A stretch of 64,000 nucleotides of DNA, from positions 1,116,001 to 1,180,000 of the forward strand of contig NZ_JNIF01000004.1 in assembly GCF_000702445.1 (NCBI RefSeq). The letters are read 5' to 3'. How positions within the stretch are numbered: the first letter of the stretch is position 1; each line of letters begins with the position of its first letter. The notes beneath the pieces were generated by a model. That model saw only the letters and a list, made by a program, of their open reading frames with translations, was not told the DNA's origin and ran no database searches. A program made the position numbers and the translations under genes. Positions 1 to 9,706 of the stretch are shown here, piece by piece. The DNA is from Bryobacter aggregatus MPL3. Its GTDB lineage: Bacteria > Acidobacteriota > Terriglobia > Bryobacterales > Bryobacteraceae.

Positions 1-120
1 TCAAAAATGAATGCCGCCTATGCCAGTTTCTTTCTCCTGCGCGCGCCCACCCGGACGACCGTACAACCGTTCTCGATTTCTCGCGGGCGCGTGGCCATTA
101 GCGTTGTCGCCAGCAAATAG
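1..120 (+). CDS. RidA/YjgF-like protein, C-terminal end (partial)
   Basis: The frame is open from base 1 to a TAG at 118-120 and gives 39 residues. They contain an N-A-A-Y-A-S-F-F stretch followed by R-T-T-V, which resembles the C-terminal strand region of the RidA/YjgF/Rid family (typically 'MN.vY..fF....paRTTV'). Rid proteins deaminate reactive enamine/imine intermediates of amino-acid metabolism. The homoserine dehydrogenase start is 22 bases downstream, so the two may be cotranscribed. Only the tail is present, so the family assignment rests on a short motif. Confidence 0.5.
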   Translation, partial: SKMNAAYASFFLLRAPTRTTVQPFSISRGRVAISVVASK

Positions 121-142
121 GCCTGCGTTACCCTAGAGGTTC

Positions 143-1447
143 ATGCAACCCGTCCGTATCGGTATCATTGGCTCCGGCAATGTAGGCGCAGGCACCCTCG
201 AAATCCTTTCGAGCAATGCCGCCGAACTGCAATCGAAGCTTGGTTTTCCGCTTCAAATCACCGCTGTTTCCAGCCAGAACATTCTCAACAAGAAGGTGTC
301 TCACATTCCCGCCGGCGCGCGCATCACTGCGGACTGGCGCGAAGTGGTCTTTGCCGATGACGTCGATCTTGTTTGCGAGCTCATCGGGGGAACGACAACC
401 GCACTGGAGATCATTCGTGCGGCGCTGAGCGCGGGCAAGCCCGTGGTGACGGCGAACAAGGAATTGATGGCCCTGCAGGGTTCCGATTTGCAGGCGCTCG
501 CCACTGCGCACGGCGCCACCATCCACATGGAAGCGTCGGTTGCCGGTGGAATCCCGATTCACTCCGTGTTGCGCGAAGGAATCTCGGCCGATTCGATTGT
601 CGGCTTCTTCGGCATTCTGAACGGGACTTCGAATTACATCCTGACAGAGATTGAGGCCAAAGGCAGCGCCTTTGAAGCTGTGCTCGCCGATGCGCAAAAG
701 CTAGGCTATGCAGAGGCGGATCCGACAGCGGATGTGGAAGGCTATGACGCCCGGTCGAAGCTTGCGCTGCTCGCCCAGATCGCATTTGGACAGAAGGTGT
801 CTCCAACCGATATTCTGTGCGAAGGCATCCGGCGGATTACGCCTTTTGATTTTGAGTATGCCCACACGCTTGGCCATACGATCCGTCTGGTCTGCGCCGC
901 GCGCAAGACTCCGGCGGGTCTCGCACTGTCAGTACGGCCGACTTTGATTCCGAAGTCGACGATTCTTGCGAGCGTGCTTGGCGCCTATAACGCGATCTGG
1001 GTTCGCGGCGCGGCAGGCCAGGATACCTTCTATTACGGCCGCGGCGCGGGCCCCTTGCCCACCGGCGTCGCCGTGGTCAGCGACATCATGCGGGCCGCTC
1101 GCGATCTCAAGACCCAATCCGTGCAGCGCTGCTCGCCGTTCAGCTTCCTGCAACTGCGGCAGGAAGCGCTCGCCTCGAGCGACGAGTTCACCTCCGGATA
1201 CTATTTACGTTTCCGGGTGCGCGACACCACCGGCATCATTGCCGCGCTGTGCAAGATTCTCGCCGAGAACGGGATCTCGATCGATGCCGTGCTGCAGTTG
1301 CCGTCGGACGACAAATCGAATCTGCCCTTTGTCATTACGGTCGAGCACGCTCGCGAGGCCAATCTCCGGAATGCCTTGAGTGCAATGTCTTCCTTGGACT
1401 TCCTGGTAGAAGAACCGCTGGCCCTTCCCCTCGAAAAGGGTGTTTAA
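143..1447 (+). CDS. hom: Homoserine dehydrogenase
   Basis: This enzyme reduces aspartate semialdehyde to homoserine with NAD(P)H, the branch point to threonine and methionine. The 434-residue length fits the family. A Rossmann dinucleotide-binding motif (GIIGSGNVGAGT) lies at residues 7-18. The catalytic region shows G-K-P-V-V-T-A-N-K and E-A-S-V-A-G-G-I-P, and a C-terminal ACT domain begins near residue 350, as expected for threonine feedback control. The ATG at 143 gives the Rossmann strand at once. No other threonine-pathway gene is in the window. Confidence 0.95.
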   Translation: MQPVRIGIIGSGNVGAGTLEILSSNAAELQSKLGFPLQITAVSSQNILNKKVSHIPAGARITADWREVVFADDVDLVCELIGGTTTALEIIRAALSAGKPVVTANKELMALQGSDLQALATAHGATIHMEASVAGGIPIHSVLREGISADSIVGFFGILNGTSNYILTEIEAKGSAFEAVLADAQKLGYAEADPTADVEGYDARSKLALLAQIAFGQKVSPTDILCEGIRRITPFDFEYAHTLGHTIRLVCAARKTPAGLALSVRPTLIPKSTILASVLGAYNAIWVRGAAGQDTFYYGRGAGPLPTGVAVVSDIMRAARDLKTQSVQRCSPFSFLQLRQEALASSDEFTSGYYLRFRVRDTTGIIAALCKILAENGISIDAVLQLPSDDKSNLPFVITVEHAREANLRNALSAMSSLDFLVEEPLALPLEKGV

Positions 1448-1484
1448 ACAAGGGATCGGTGCGTGCTGGTACCATGATCAAGCA

Positions 1485-2072
1485 ATGTGGAAATCACTTC
1501 CGAACTGGCTTCTTCTCTTTGCACTGGGCGCAGCTCTCTCGCACGGTGCAGTCATCGCTGAAAATACGGTAGGTACCAACCATGCCGAAGTGTATCTGGG
1601 GCAATCCTTTACAACTCCTGCGGATGGCCCCTGGACCAACATTTCGGTCAGCTTTGGGACGCTCAGCGGCCCAGCAACCCCAACCGGAACCCTCTACATC
1701 TTCACCAGTGCCTACACCGGAACACCTCAAGATTTGAGCGGGGCGTCTGCGCTCGCCCAGACCAATACGATCGTCGGATCGGAATGGGTGTTCAGTCCCG
1801 GCTTTACACTGCAGTCCAATCAGCAGTACTTTCTCTTTCTGGACAGCTTAATTGTAGTGGCCGGCTCGCTGGGAAATCCTTATTCCGGCGGGAATGCCTA
1901 TTTTTCAAGCGACGCCCAACTGGCGTTCTCGAGCGGTGGACTGAATGATGCCATCTTTCAAGTCTCGGGAACAAACGAGGCTGTCGTGGTTCCGGAACCA
2001 TCTCCGTTTGCCACTGTCGCAACTGTACTGGTGGGAATCGGCCTGGGACTCCGGCAGCGCTCGCAATCTTGA
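1485..2072 (+). CDS. PEP-CTERM sorting-signal secreted protein
   Basis: This is a predicted exported protein of 195 residues. The ATG at 1485 gives a good signal peptide (W-L-L-L-F-A-L-G-A-A-L, cleavage near S-H-G-A). An in-frame start at 1440 would overlap hom and put 15 polar residues ahead of the signal, so it is less likely. The C-terminus has the full PEP-CTERM layout: V-P-E-P, a short hydrophobic helix (about 15 residues) and an R-Q-R basic tail, which exosortase recognises and cleaves. The middle part is Gly/Ser/Thr-rich and resembles PEP-CTERM proteins with a choice-of-anchor beta fold; its role is unknown. No exosortase gene is in the window. Confidence 0.8.
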   Translation: MWKSLPNWLLLFALGAALSHGAVIAENTVGTNHAEVYLGQSFTTPADGPWTNISVSFGTLSGPATPTGTLYIFTSAYTGTPQDLSGASALAQTNTIVGSEWVFSPGFTLQSNQQYFLFLDSLIVVAGSLGNPYSGGNAYFSSDAQLAFSSGGLNDAIFQVSGTNEAVVVPEPSPFATVATVLVGIGLGLRQRSQS

Positions 2073-2114
2073 GGTCCAAACGCTAAGTTTCGCTCCAGCA
2101 TATTTATCAAGCAA

Positions 2115-2155
2115 AACAAGAAAGCCTATTTTGTAATGAAATAGGCTTTCTTGTT
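2115..2155 (+). terminator. Perfect 17-bp hairpin, likely intrinsic terminator
   Basis: Bases 2115-2131 are exactly complementary to 2139-2155, with a 7-base loop. The hairpin lies 43 bases after the PEP-CTERM stop, and the right arm ends in CTTTCTTGTT followed by a pyrimidine-rich stretch. The next gene is convergent, so the hairpin may stop both transcripts. Confidence 0.75.
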
Positions 2156-2257
2156 CTCATTCTCGTGTTCGTGCTCCGCGTAGCCCTGACTGCGGAGAAT
2201 CGTTTTCGTCTCCCAACCTGTTCCGGTGTCTGGAAACAAAATCGCGCGGCGGAAGCG

Positions 2258-3049
2258 CTAGAAGAAAAGCGGCTTCTTTGCCACTGCCTGGAGGAAGGTG
2301 AGAAAGAAGGCGAGGTAATGCAGCGCGGCCAGAATGAAAATTCCCGCAGTGGCGCCGAGTTCGCCCAGCCAGAAACCAGCCAGCGGCAAGACCTGCAAGC
2401 CATGGAGTCCAATGAAGTGGGCGATGCGCAAATCGCCCGCTTCTTTGCTCCAGTTCAGAACTGGGATCCCCGCACTGCCGTCTGGCGCACCCAGTGTATG
2501 CGCCTGGCGGAATACCATATAGCCGCCCTCGATACTGGCGAGTACCGCAAGCAACGCCCCGAGCCTGCATCCCCATAAGGCCGCCGCTGACAGCGGCGCC
2601 GGCTTTACGCAAAACCACCAGAACAGAATCGCGATCAGCACCGTGTTGGTGATGATGAGAACTCCCATCACGGTGAAGACCGTCGCGTCCAGACCCGTTG
2701 CCGCATTGAAATGACTTCTGACTCCGCGCGCGGCCTGGGTCACAATTGCGACGTTCTCAAGCAAGATCAGAATACTCGCACCGCCCCCGAGAAGGGATTG
2801 CGCGAAGGCTGAGGCTTCCACATAGTTCAGTAGCCAACCTAAGGTCCAGAGGTAGAGGCCACTCGAGATCAGAAATTTTGCGGGTTTGAGCCAGATGTTG
2901 ACACCCAGGAGTTCGCGGTGGTCAAAGCGCATCGCCACCAGAACCACAGCCAGCACGGCAAAGTGGAGCAGCCCAACCCAGGCGCAAGTCTCGTTGCCCT
3001 CACGGACTCGCGCAAAGATAACCAGCGGATTGAGCGTCCAGACTCCCAT
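2258..3049 (-). CDS. Conserved multi-spanning membrane protein, unknown function
   Basis: The protein has 263 residues and about seven hydrophobic segments (roughly 22-40, 55-75, 82-105, 122-145, 155-170, 210-228, 232-255) with short polar links. A conserved-looking segment, G-D-L-R-I-A-H-F-I-G-L-H-G-L-Q, lies before the last two helices. Its His and Arg residues could bind a cofactor or ions, but I do not recognise a characterised family. Its ATG overlaps the nagA stop codon (ATGA), so it is translationally coupled to nagA. That does not by itself show a link to amino-sugar metabolism. Confidence 0.75.
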   Translation of the reverse strand: MGVWTLNPLVIFARVREGNETCAWVGLLHFAVLAVVLVAMRFDHRELLGVNIWLKPAKFLISSGLYLWTLGWLLNYVEASAFAQSLLGGGASILILLENVAIVTQAARGVRSHFNAATGLDATVFTVMGVLIITNTVLIAILFWWFCVKPAPLSAAALWGCRLGALLAVLASIEGGYMVFRQAHTLGAPDGSAGIPVLNWSKEAGDLRIAHFIGLHGLQVLPLAGFWLGELGATAGIFILAALHYLAFFLTFLQAVAKKPLFF

Positions 3050-4209
3050 CAGTTTGGATTTTCGTAGACCAGGCGGCCGGAGAGCCAGGTGCGGAGAATC
3101 GTAATCTCTTTGGTCGTGTGGTTGAGGCGGAACTCGATGAGGTCGCCGCGATCTCCCGGGTTGAGTCCGCGGATGCGGCTGCCCACACGTCCTGCACGGG
3201 CAGCGTTGGTCGTTGCCATGGTGACCGCTTCGCGCAGCGTCAGGCCACCGAGACGCATCAGGTTAGAAACGCCGACGTGCATCTTCAGGGCCGAGCCGGC
3301 TAGCCGATTGCCGTCGCGTAAGGTGACCTTATCTCCTGGATGCAAAGTGACTTCCACTTCGCCGAGCCGATAGTCGCCCGGAGCGCAGCCTGCGGGCATC
3401 ACAGCGTCCGTGACAATCACGCTGCGTTCGATGCCCTTGGCCCGCAGGGCGACCTTGAGAAAGCTGGGCGGCAGATGAATGCCATCGACGATAAAGCTCG
3501 CGGTGAGACGGTCTTCGGCAAGCTGCTCCCAGATGTAATTCGGGTGCCGCGGGAGTACGGCGTGGGCGCCGTTGCCGAGGTGTGTCGACATCGTGGCTCC
3601 GGCAGAAACGGCATCGAGAATCTGCTCGCGGGTGGCCTTCGTATGGCCGATGCTCACGACAACTCCACTACTGACCACCTCTTCAATGAACTTGGCGGAA
3701 CCCTCGTATTCGGGCGAAAGCGTGAGCAGACGGATGTGGCCTTCAGCAGCGTCCTGCATCCGGCGCCATTCTTCGATGTGAGGCGCACGGGCTTGGAGCC
3801 GGGGGTGGGCACCGCGAGGGCCATCTTCGGCAGAGATGAAGGGGCCTTCGGCATGGATCGCTTCGAAAGCTTCGCCCTCAGGCAGCTCGCGCTTGGCACG
3901 GGCCAAATTGCGGAGTGCGCCTTGCATATCCGCCTCGCTCCCGGTGATGACCGTGGGATAGAGACGCGCCACCCCAGTAGCAAACTGCTCCCGGATGGAA
4001 CGGGCGATTTCTTCGAGCGAGGAATGCGGAGAACAGTAGTCAACGCCCGCAAAGCCGTTCACCTGGAGATCGATGAAGGCCGGAGCAATCCAGGTGTCGA
4101 TTCCTTCGGGAACAGGAAAAAGTTCGCTGACAGACTCAATGGCAGCAGCGAAGTCGACGCGAACGGCGTCGCCCGTTCGGTAGTCGAACCCAAAACATTT
4201 TGTAGACAT
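3049..4209 (-). CDS. nagA: N-acetylglucosamine-6-phosphate deacetylase
   Basis: This enzyme deacetylates GlcNAc-6-P to glucosamine-6-P in amino-sugar and cell-wall recycling. It is an amidohydrolase-fold enzyme of 386 residues, the usual length. Visible metal and active-site elements are E121 in A-E-G-P-F-I, H189 in S-I-G-H-T-K-A, H210 in S-T-H-L-G-N-G and D268 in V-T-D-A. The N-terminal D-L-Q-V-N-G motif is typical of NagA rather than of HxH amidohydrolases. It is followed by an overlapping membrane-protein gene; no nagB or PTS gene is adjacent. Confidence 0.95.
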   Translation of the reverse strand: MSTKCFGFDYRTGDAVRVDFAAAIESVSELFPVPEGIDTWIAPAFIDLQVNGFAGVDYCSPHSSLEEIARSIREQFATGVARLYPTVITGSEADMQGALRNLARAKRELPEGEAFEAIHAEGPFISAEDGPRGAHPRLQARAPHIEEWRRMQDAAEGHIRLLTLSPEYEGSAKFIEEVVSSGVVVSIGHTKATREQILDAVSAGATMSTHLGNGAHAVLPRHPNYIWEQLAEDRLTASFIVDGIHLPPSFLKVALRAKGIERSVIVTDAVMPAGCAPGDYRLGEVEVTLHPGDKVTLRDGNRLAGSALKMHVGVSNLMRLGGLTLREAVTMATTNAARAGRVGSRIRGLNPGDRGDLIEFRLNHTTKEITILRTWLSGRLVYENPN

Positions 4210-4293
4210 TCCGTTTTATACACACCTTACTGACAGCATGTGGCTGCTAAGTTGAAGAAAACTATGGAGAAAAAACCGGTGCAAAAACATGGG

Positions 4294-4332
4294 AGCCGCG
4301 TAGTTTGTCCTTGCCAGAGGAGCTACGCGGCT
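4294..4332 (-). terminator. Hairpin with T-run, possible ilvE terminator
   Basis: A 10-bp perfect stem (AGCCGCGTAG / CTACGCGGCT) encloses 19 bases in the 229-bp gap between ilvE and nagA. Read on the minus strand it is followed by CCCATGTTTTT. It would end ilvE transcription just ahead of the nagA promoter. The long loop makes this only moderately convincing. A second, imperfect inverted repeat lies between about 4342 and 4430. Confidence 0.4.
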
Positions 4333-4438
4333 GTAAAACTAGATCCAGATCGTCGCTGCTCGCTGACGGTTGTTGGAGAATCTCGGGGGAGGTGGCCAAC
4401 AAGTGGAAGAGAGCAGCGAGCCGATCTAAACCCCCTTC

Positions 4439-5374
4439 CTAAACGGCGATCGGTTGCGGCACCGGTGTGAGCCAACCGAATTCATCCGGCAAGCTTCCAT
4501 TCACAATTCCAAAGAACTTGGACTGGATCTTTTCCGTGATCGGACCGCGGCGGCCTGCGCCGATGGTGATGCGATCGATGCTGCGGATCGGCGTAACTTC
4601 TGCTGCCGTGCCTGTAAAGAAGACTTCGTCGGCAACGTAGAGGAACTCGCGCGGAATGCCAGTCTCGATGACCTGGTAGCCAAGGCTCTTGGCGATCTTG
4701 ACGACGCTGTCGCGGGTGATGCCGGGCAGAACGCTGGTGGCGAGGGAAGGCGTATAAACAATGCCGTCGCGCACAGCAAAGATGTTCTCACCGGAGCCTT
4801 CGCTGATCAAACCATTGACGTCGAGAGCGATGCCTTCGGAGTAGCCGTTCTCTTTGGCTTCCATGTTGATCAGTTGTGAGTTGTTATAGTTGCCAGCGCT
4901 CTTGGCAAGAGCAGGCAGAGTGTTGGGGGCCATGCGGTTCCAACTGGAGACGCAGACGTCGACGCCCTGTTCCATGGCTTCCGGACCGAGATACTTGCCC
5001 CACTCCCAGCAGGCGATGTAGCATTCGGTGGGGTTTCCGGTGCCATTCACGCCGATGACACCATAGCCGCGAAGTACGATCGGGCGAAAGTAGCAGCTCT
5101 TCATCTTGTTCACTTGAACGAGTTCGACCATGGCGCTCGCAACCTGCTCCTGGGTGAACTTGCTCATGTCCATCCGGTAGACTTTGGCTGAGTCGAAGAG
5201 ACGGCGGACGTGTTCGTTCAAACGAAACACGGCAGGGCCATTCTTTGTCTCATAGCAACGAACGCCCTCGAACACGGCACTCCCATAACTGACGACGTGG
5301 CTAAGGACGTGAATCGTCGCGTCTTGCCAGTTGATCAGCTGTCCGTTGTGCCATATTTTTTCGGTGGGCTTCAT
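4439..5374 (-). CDS. ilvE: Branched-chain amino acid aminotransferase
   Basis: This is a class IV PLP-dependent transaminase that interconverts Leu, Ile and Val with their 2-keto acids, using glutamate/2-oxoglutarate. The 311 residues fit the family. The PLP lysine is K158 in A-L-A-K-S-A-G-N-Y. The F-E-G-V-R-C-Y motif near residue 35 and the E-G-S-G-E-N-I-F motif bind the cofactor phosphate and substrate. It is divergent from the M48 protease gene with only 24 bases between start codons, so the two promoters must overlap each other or the coding regions. Confidence 0.96.
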   Translation of the reverse strand: MKPTEKIWHNGQLINWQDATIHVLSHVVSYGSAVFEGVRCYETKNGPAVFRLNEHVRRLFDSAKVYRMDMSKFTQEQVASAMVELVQVNKMKSCYFRPIVLRGYGVIGVNGTGNPTECYIACWEWGKYLGPEAMEQGVDVCVSSWNRMAPNTLPALAKSAGNYNNSQLINMEAKENGYSEGIALDVNGLISEGSGENIFAVRDGIVYTPSLATSVLPGITRDSVVKIAKSLGYQVIETGIPREFLYVADEVFFTGTAAEVTPIRSIDRITIGAGRRGPITEKIQSKFFGIVNGSLPDEFGWLTPVPQPIAV

Positions 5375-5398
5375 GGGATTATTATATCTTCCAAGCCT

Positions 5399-6751
5399 AT
5401 GCCCACTCGTAGCCTACTCTCCGTTTTGCTTTGTTCGACCCTGCTTGTTGCGCAAAGCAGCAAGCTGAAAGACATCAAACCTGGCTGGAATCTTTTCTCG
5501 AAAGATCAGGATGTCCAGATGGGAAAAGAGTACTCCCAGCAAATTGAACAACAGTTGGATGTCCTGCCAAACGGCCCGCTCAATGACTATGTGGCGCGGC
5601 TCGGGAAAGTGATCGCAGCACAGCCCCAGGCGGGTGGTTTTCCTTACACCTTCAAAGTGGTCAATGAGCCGAGTATCAATGCCTTCGCCTTGCCAGGAGG
5701 ACCGATCTATGTGCATTCCGGCATTCTGTTGAATGCAGAGAATGAAAGCCAGGTGGTTGGGGTGATCGCGCACGAAGTTTCTCATATCGCGCTGCGGCAT
5801 TCGACCAATCAAGTCACCAAGAGCAATGCACTCCAGATTCCGGCCATGATCGCAGGAGTGTATGGACAGATGAAAGGTGGCATGATTGGAACGCTGGCGC
5901 AGTTGGGTGTTGGATTGGGCGCCAATAGTCTGATCATGAAGTTTTCGCGAACGGCAGAAAGCCAGTCCGATCTGTTGGGCGCCCGCATGATGTCGCAGGC
6001 CGGATACAACCCGATCGAGATGGCACGCTTCTTCGAAATTCTGGAACAGAAGTATGGCAAAGGTGGTTCGCAGTTCTTCTCCGATCATCCGAACCCTGGC
6101 AATCGCGTCAAGGCCGTGAGCGAGGAGATCACCTTACTGCCACGCAAGGATTACACAGCCGACACCGGGCAGTTTGAAAGGATGAAGATGCTGGCCAAGC
6201 AGTTGCCGGCTCCGAAGAAGAAGACAGCAACGGCCGGCGGCGGACAGGTGCCCAATCAGCCTGCACAGAACTCCGATGGCACGCGCACCTGGACCGGCGA
6301 TCGATTCCGGGTGAATTATCCGGGCGACTGGGTGGGCCTCGGGGAGCCGAATAGCCCTTCGGTGACGCTTGCGCCACGCGAGGGAATCAAGCAGGAAGGC
6401 AACTCCACACAAATCGGGTTAGGCGTGATCATCTCGCAGTATCAGGACGATGATGGAAAGTTCGATTTCAAACAAGACACGCAGAAGCTGATTGCCCAAA
6501 TCCAGCAGCAGAATGCATCGATGAGCCGCAATGCACCGCAGATCAATCAGAACTCGATCAATGGCCGGAAGGTCTATGTCACGAGGCTGATGTCCAAGTC
6601 ACCACTCGATGGGGGCAATGAGATCGATACAGTGGTGACGATGGAACATCGCGGCGGGTTGGTCTACCTGGTGTTCATTGCTCCGGAACGGGACATGAAC
6701 AACCTGCAAAAAAATTTTGATAACATCGTCAACTCTTTTACGTTATTGTAG
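5399..6751 (+). CDS. M48 family zinc metalloprotease with C-terminal extra domain
   Basis: This is an exported protease of 450 residues. The ATG at 5399 gives a signal peptide ([16 protein letters not shown]). The longer frame to 5210 would run through the divergent ilvE gene, so it is rejected. The zinc motif H-E-V-S-H is at residues 125-129, after the family's [10 protein letters not shown] strand; the third ligand is probably a Glu in the following helix (A-E-S-Q-S-D). Residues about 295-450 form a second domain resembling PsbP/DUF1795-like folds. It is the first gene of a long plus-strand block and is 2 bases from the permease gene. It may serve in periplasmic quality control, like BepA/LoiP. 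Confidence 0.88.
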   Translation: MPTRSLLSVLLCSTLLVAQSSKLKDIKPGWNLFSKDQDVQMGKEYSQQIEQQLDVLPNGPLNDYVARLGKVIAAQPQAGGFPYTFKVVNEPSINAFALPGGPIYVHSGILLNAENESQVVGVIAHEVSHIALRHSTNQVTKSNALQIPAMIAGVYGQMKGGMIGTLAQLGVGLGANSLIMKFSRTAESQSDLLGARMMSQAGYNPIEMARFFEILEQKYGKGGSQFFSDHPNPGNRVKAVSEEITLLPRKDYTADTGQFERMKMLAKQLPAPKKKTATAGGGQVPNQPAQNSDGTRTWTGDRFRVNYPGDWVGLGEPNSPSVTLAPREGIKQEGNSTQIGLGVIISQYQDDDGKFDFKQDTQKLIAQIQQQNASMSRNAPQINQNSINGRKVYVTRLMSKSPLDGGNEIDTVVTMEHRGGLVYLVFIAPERDMNNLQKNFDNIVNSFTLL

Positions 6752-6753
6752 GC

Positions 6754-9099
6754 ATGGTTTCAACCACGCTCCGCCAATTGCGGCGTTCCCCCAGCTTCAC
6801 TGTCTTCAGTATTTTGATCCTCGCACTCGGAATCGGGAGCGCTGTTGCGATCTTTAGCGTCGTCAATGCCCTCATTCTGAGACCGCTTCCCTACCCGCAT
6901 AGCGACAAGATCGTTCGAGTGATGTACAAGGTGCCGCAGCGCGGGCTGCGGCGCAATGTGTCAGGGCCGGACTTTATGGATTGGAAAGCCCAGGCACAGT
7001 CCTTTGCCGCCATGGCGGCCTTCAATGGCGGAGAGATGGGTGTTACGGTGAATGGACGCGGGATCTTTCAGGAACTGTACTATGTGACTCCGGATTTCTT
7101 CCAGGTCTTTGAGGTGCAGCCGAAGCTCGGAACTCTTCCTGATGCCCATTCGGCCGTGATCGGTTCCGGGTTCTGGAAGCAGCATTTTGGAAGCTCTCCT
7201 GCGGCGCTCGGACAAACGCTGAAGATCGATCAGAAGCTGTACACGATTGCGGGCGTAATGCCGGATGAGTTTGCGTTTCCGGCCAAGGCGGCCGTGTGGA
7301 TCTTAACCGACAGCGACCCGGCCACCCAGAACCGGACGGCAAACAACTTTCGCGCCGTGGGCCGTCTGAAGACCGAAGTGAATCCCGAGAGCGCACAAGC
7401 GGAACTCGATACAATTGCCGCCCGGATTGCCGCCCAGTATCCTGGCTCACACAAAGACCGTGGCATTGGGATGCTGCGGATCCAGGACGAGATTGCGGCG
7501 CCTTACAAGGACACGCTCGCGCTGCTATTTGGCGCCGCTGTGCTGATTCTGCTGATTGCGTGCGCGAATGTCTCCAGCTTGACGCTGGCCAAGGTGCAGG
7601 CGCGGCAGCGGGAGTTTGCCGTGCGCGCCTCAGTGGGCGCCACAAGTTCGAGGATTATCGGACAGGTGGTGCTCGAAAGCCTTGCCATCGGACTGAGCAG
7701 CGGCGCGGTGGGGATTCTGCTGGCGGTGTGGATGATCCAGGGCATTGCGTCGCGCTTTGCCGCGCAGATCGACTGGCGCGTCGTGGCTTTCGCCGCATTG
7801 ACAGCGACGCTGTCGAGCCTGCTCTTTGGGCTCTATCCGGCCTGGAAGGTTTCGCGCGTGGACCTCTCTCTCGGATTGAAATCCGGCGGACAGCGCGGGA
7901 TGGTGGGCGGTGGCAGTGGCTGGTTCCGTAGAGGACTGGCAGCGGGACAAGTGGCGATTTCGCTGGTGATGTTGTGCGGCGCGCTCCTCCTGGTGCGCAG
8001 CATGTCGCGGCTGATGACCGTCGATATGGGGATGGACACAAAGAATGTTCTCGTCAACTACATGCATGTTCCGGCCGAGAAGCTGGAAGGCTATCTCGCT
8101 GCAACCCAGACCTTCCGTGAGGTGCTGCGTGAGTTGCGCGAATCTCCCCAGGTTGCCTCGGCCAGCGCGATCATGGGCATGCCAACGGGCAAGTACGGAT
8201 CAGATGGCTTCTATTCGATTGCGGGACAGCCGACGCCGAAGGATCTGAATCAGGCTCCACAAGCGGGCTTTCGCGTCACAGCACCTGGCTTCTTTGAGAC
8301 GATGCGAATTCCGCTGCGCCAGGGCCGCGACTTTACGGACAACGATCGATTCGAAGGGCAGTTCGTCGCGATCATCAACGAGAGCCTGGCCAAGCAAAGC
8401 TTCCCGGGCATGGATCCGATCGGCCGGCAGATCATTTGCGGCTTCGATAGCCCGAAGCCAATGACGATTGTTGGCGTGGTAGGCGATGTGCGGCATAACG
8501 GACTGGCTGCCGAGCAGCGAGCGGAACTCTACATGCCGATGCAACAGCACCCTTATCATTCGAATGAACTGCAGGTGGCGATTCGGGCCAAGGGCGACGC
8601 GGCTCCGCTCGCGGAGCTGGCACGGCAGGTAGCGGCGCGCCACAATCCGGACATCGCCGTGGAGTCGTTGACTCTGGAATCGATGATTGCCGAGAGCGTG
8701 GCCGCTCCACGGATGCGCAGCCTGCTCTTGACGATCATGGCGGGCTTGGCGCTGGTATTGGCCGCCGCTGGACTCTATGGCGTGCTCGCTTTCCTGGTGT
8801 CGCAACGATTGCCGGAGTTTGGATTGCGGGTAGCGCTGGGAGCTCGGAACACGGACATTGTGGCGCTGGTGTGGAAAGAAGCAGGTCTGATTCTGGGGAT
8901 CGGGTTCGCCGTCGGCGCGGTGCTCGTGTGGGGATTGGGCAACTTGATTCGCGGCTTCCTGTTTGGAGTGGAGGCGAGAGATCCCTGGAGCGCAGCGGTG
9001 GCGACACTCGTGCTGGGAGCGGTCGCTTTGCTGGCGGCATTGATTCCATCGCTCGGTGCAACTAAGGCCGATCCGATGACAGTGCTACGTTCGGAATAG
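6754..9099 (+). CDS. MacB/FtsX-type duplicated orphan permease (ADOP family)
   Basis: The protein has 781 residues and two copies of the MacB periplasmic core plus FtsX-type permease unit. It has an N-terminal helix (F-S-I-L-I-L-A-L-G-I-G), a periplasmic domain, three helices near 265-365, a second helix near 395-420, a second periplasmic domain and three final helices near 660-775. No ATPase gene is adjacent, which is the hallmark of the acidobacterial duplicated orphan permease group. It is shorter than members with an N-terminal PadR-associated region. The substrate is unknown. It is 2 bases after the M48 gene and overlaps the HAD gene by one base. Confidence 0.9.
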   Translation: MVSTTLRQLRRSPSFTVFSILILALGIGSAVAIFSVVNALILRPLPYPHSDKIVRVMYKVPQRGLRRNVSGPDFMDWKAQAQSFAAMAAFNGGEMGVTVNGRGIFQELYYVTPDFFQVFEVQPKLGTLPDAHSAVIGSGFWKQHFGSSPAALGQTLKIDQKLYTIAGVMPDEFAFPAKAAVWILTDSDPATQNRTANNFRAVGRLKTEVNPESAQAELDTIAARIAAQYPGSHKDRGIGMLRIQDEIAAPYKDTLALLFGAAVLILLIACANVSSLTLAKVQARQREFAVRASVGATSSRIIGQVVLESLAIGLSSGAVGILLAVWMIQGIASRFAAQIDWRVVAFAALTATLSSLLFGLYPAWKVSRVDLSLGLKSGGQRGMVGGGSGWFRRGLAAGQVAISLVMLCGALLLVRSMSRLMTVDMGMDTKNVLVNYMHVPAEKLEGYLAATQTFREVLRELRESPQVASASAIMGMPTGKYGSDGFYSIAGQPTPKDLNQAPQAGFRVTAPGFFETMRIPLRQGRDFTDNDRFEGQFVAIINESLAKQSFPGMDPIGRQIICGFDSPKPMTIVGVVGDVRHNGLAAEQRAELYMPMQQHPYHSNELQVAIRAKGDAAPLAELARQVAARHNPDIAVESLTLESMIAESVAAPRMRSLLLTIMAGLALVLAAAGLYGVLAFLVSQRLPEFGLRVALGARNTDIVALVWKEAGLILGIGFAVGAVLVWGLGNLIRGFLFGVEARDPWSAAVATLVLGAVALLAALIPSLGATKADPMTVLRSE

Positions 9100-9698
9100 T
9101 GAAGTTTGATGCTATTTTGTTCGATTTCGACGGAACCCTCGTCGACAGTGAACCCATCCATTATGAGTGCTGGCAAGCAGTACTGAAGCCATTTGGCGTC
9201 TCGTTGAGCTGGGAGGAGTACTGCCGGAACTGTATCGGCGTCTCCGACCGGAAGATGATTCAGAATCTATCCGCAGAAGTGGGGGTTGAGTTCGACGCCC
9301 TGTACGCGCAGTATCCCGTCAAGAAGGAGATGCTGCGCGACAAGATGCTCGCCAACCCGCATATGCCTGCCACAACGCGGGACTTGTTTCGAGAACTGCA
9401 AGGCTGGCGCATCGGACTGGTGACTTCCAGCTTTCGTCTTGAGGTGGAGCCGGTATTGCAGACCCTGCACCTGGACAAGCACTTTGAAACGATGGTATTT
9501 GGAGACCAGGTGGCGAATCTGAAGCCCCATCCGGAACCCTATCTCGAAGCGGCGCGACGGATGGGTGTCAGCAATCCATTGGTGTTTGAAGATAGCAACG
9601 CCGGGCTGACCAGTGCGCGCGCCGCAGGGTTTGAAGCCATTCACGTCGCAAAGGCTGAAGATCTGGCCGGGTTATTGCGTGCCCGCTTGTTAAACTGA
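9099..9698 (+). CDS. HAD-superfamily phosphatase/phosphomutase-like hydrolase
   Basis: This is a cytosolic HAD subfamily IA protein of 199 residues. The nucleophile motif D-F-D-G-T-L-V-D-S starts at residue 8 and a helical cap domain follows. Motif II (T-S-S-F) and the C-terminal acid motif (F-E-D-S-N-A-G) are intact. It resembles beta-phosphoglucomutase and sugar-phosphate phosphatases; the substrate cannot be told. The start is a GTG sharing a base with the permease stop (TAGTG), chosen because it is directly followed by the first strand (K-F-D-A-I-L-F). The valS start is 8 bases downstream. Confidence 0.88.
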   Translation: MKFDAILFDFDGTLVDSEPIHYECWQAVLKPFGVSLSWEEYCRNCIGVSDRKMIQNLSAEVGVEFDALYAQYPVKKEMLRDKMLANPHMPATTRDLFRELQGWRIGLVTSSFRLEVEPVLQTLHLDKHFETMVFGDQVANLKPHPEPYLEAARRMGVSNPLVFEDSNAGLTSARAAGFEAIHVAKAEDLAGLLRARLLN

Positions 9699-9706
9699 GA
9701 GCTTCC

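Noticed and set aside
4240-4470. 76-residue open frame between nagA and ilvE
   Set aside because: It overlaps a hairpin and the ilvE end, has no family match and no ribosome-binding site.
5210-5398. N-terminal extension of the M48 protease frame
   Set aside because: It would run antisense through ilvE; the ATG at 5399 gives a proper signal peptide.
6754-9099. Permease read as a MacAB-type efflux component
   Set aside because: No ATPase or MacA-like gene is adjacent, and the duplicated layout fits the orphan permease group better.
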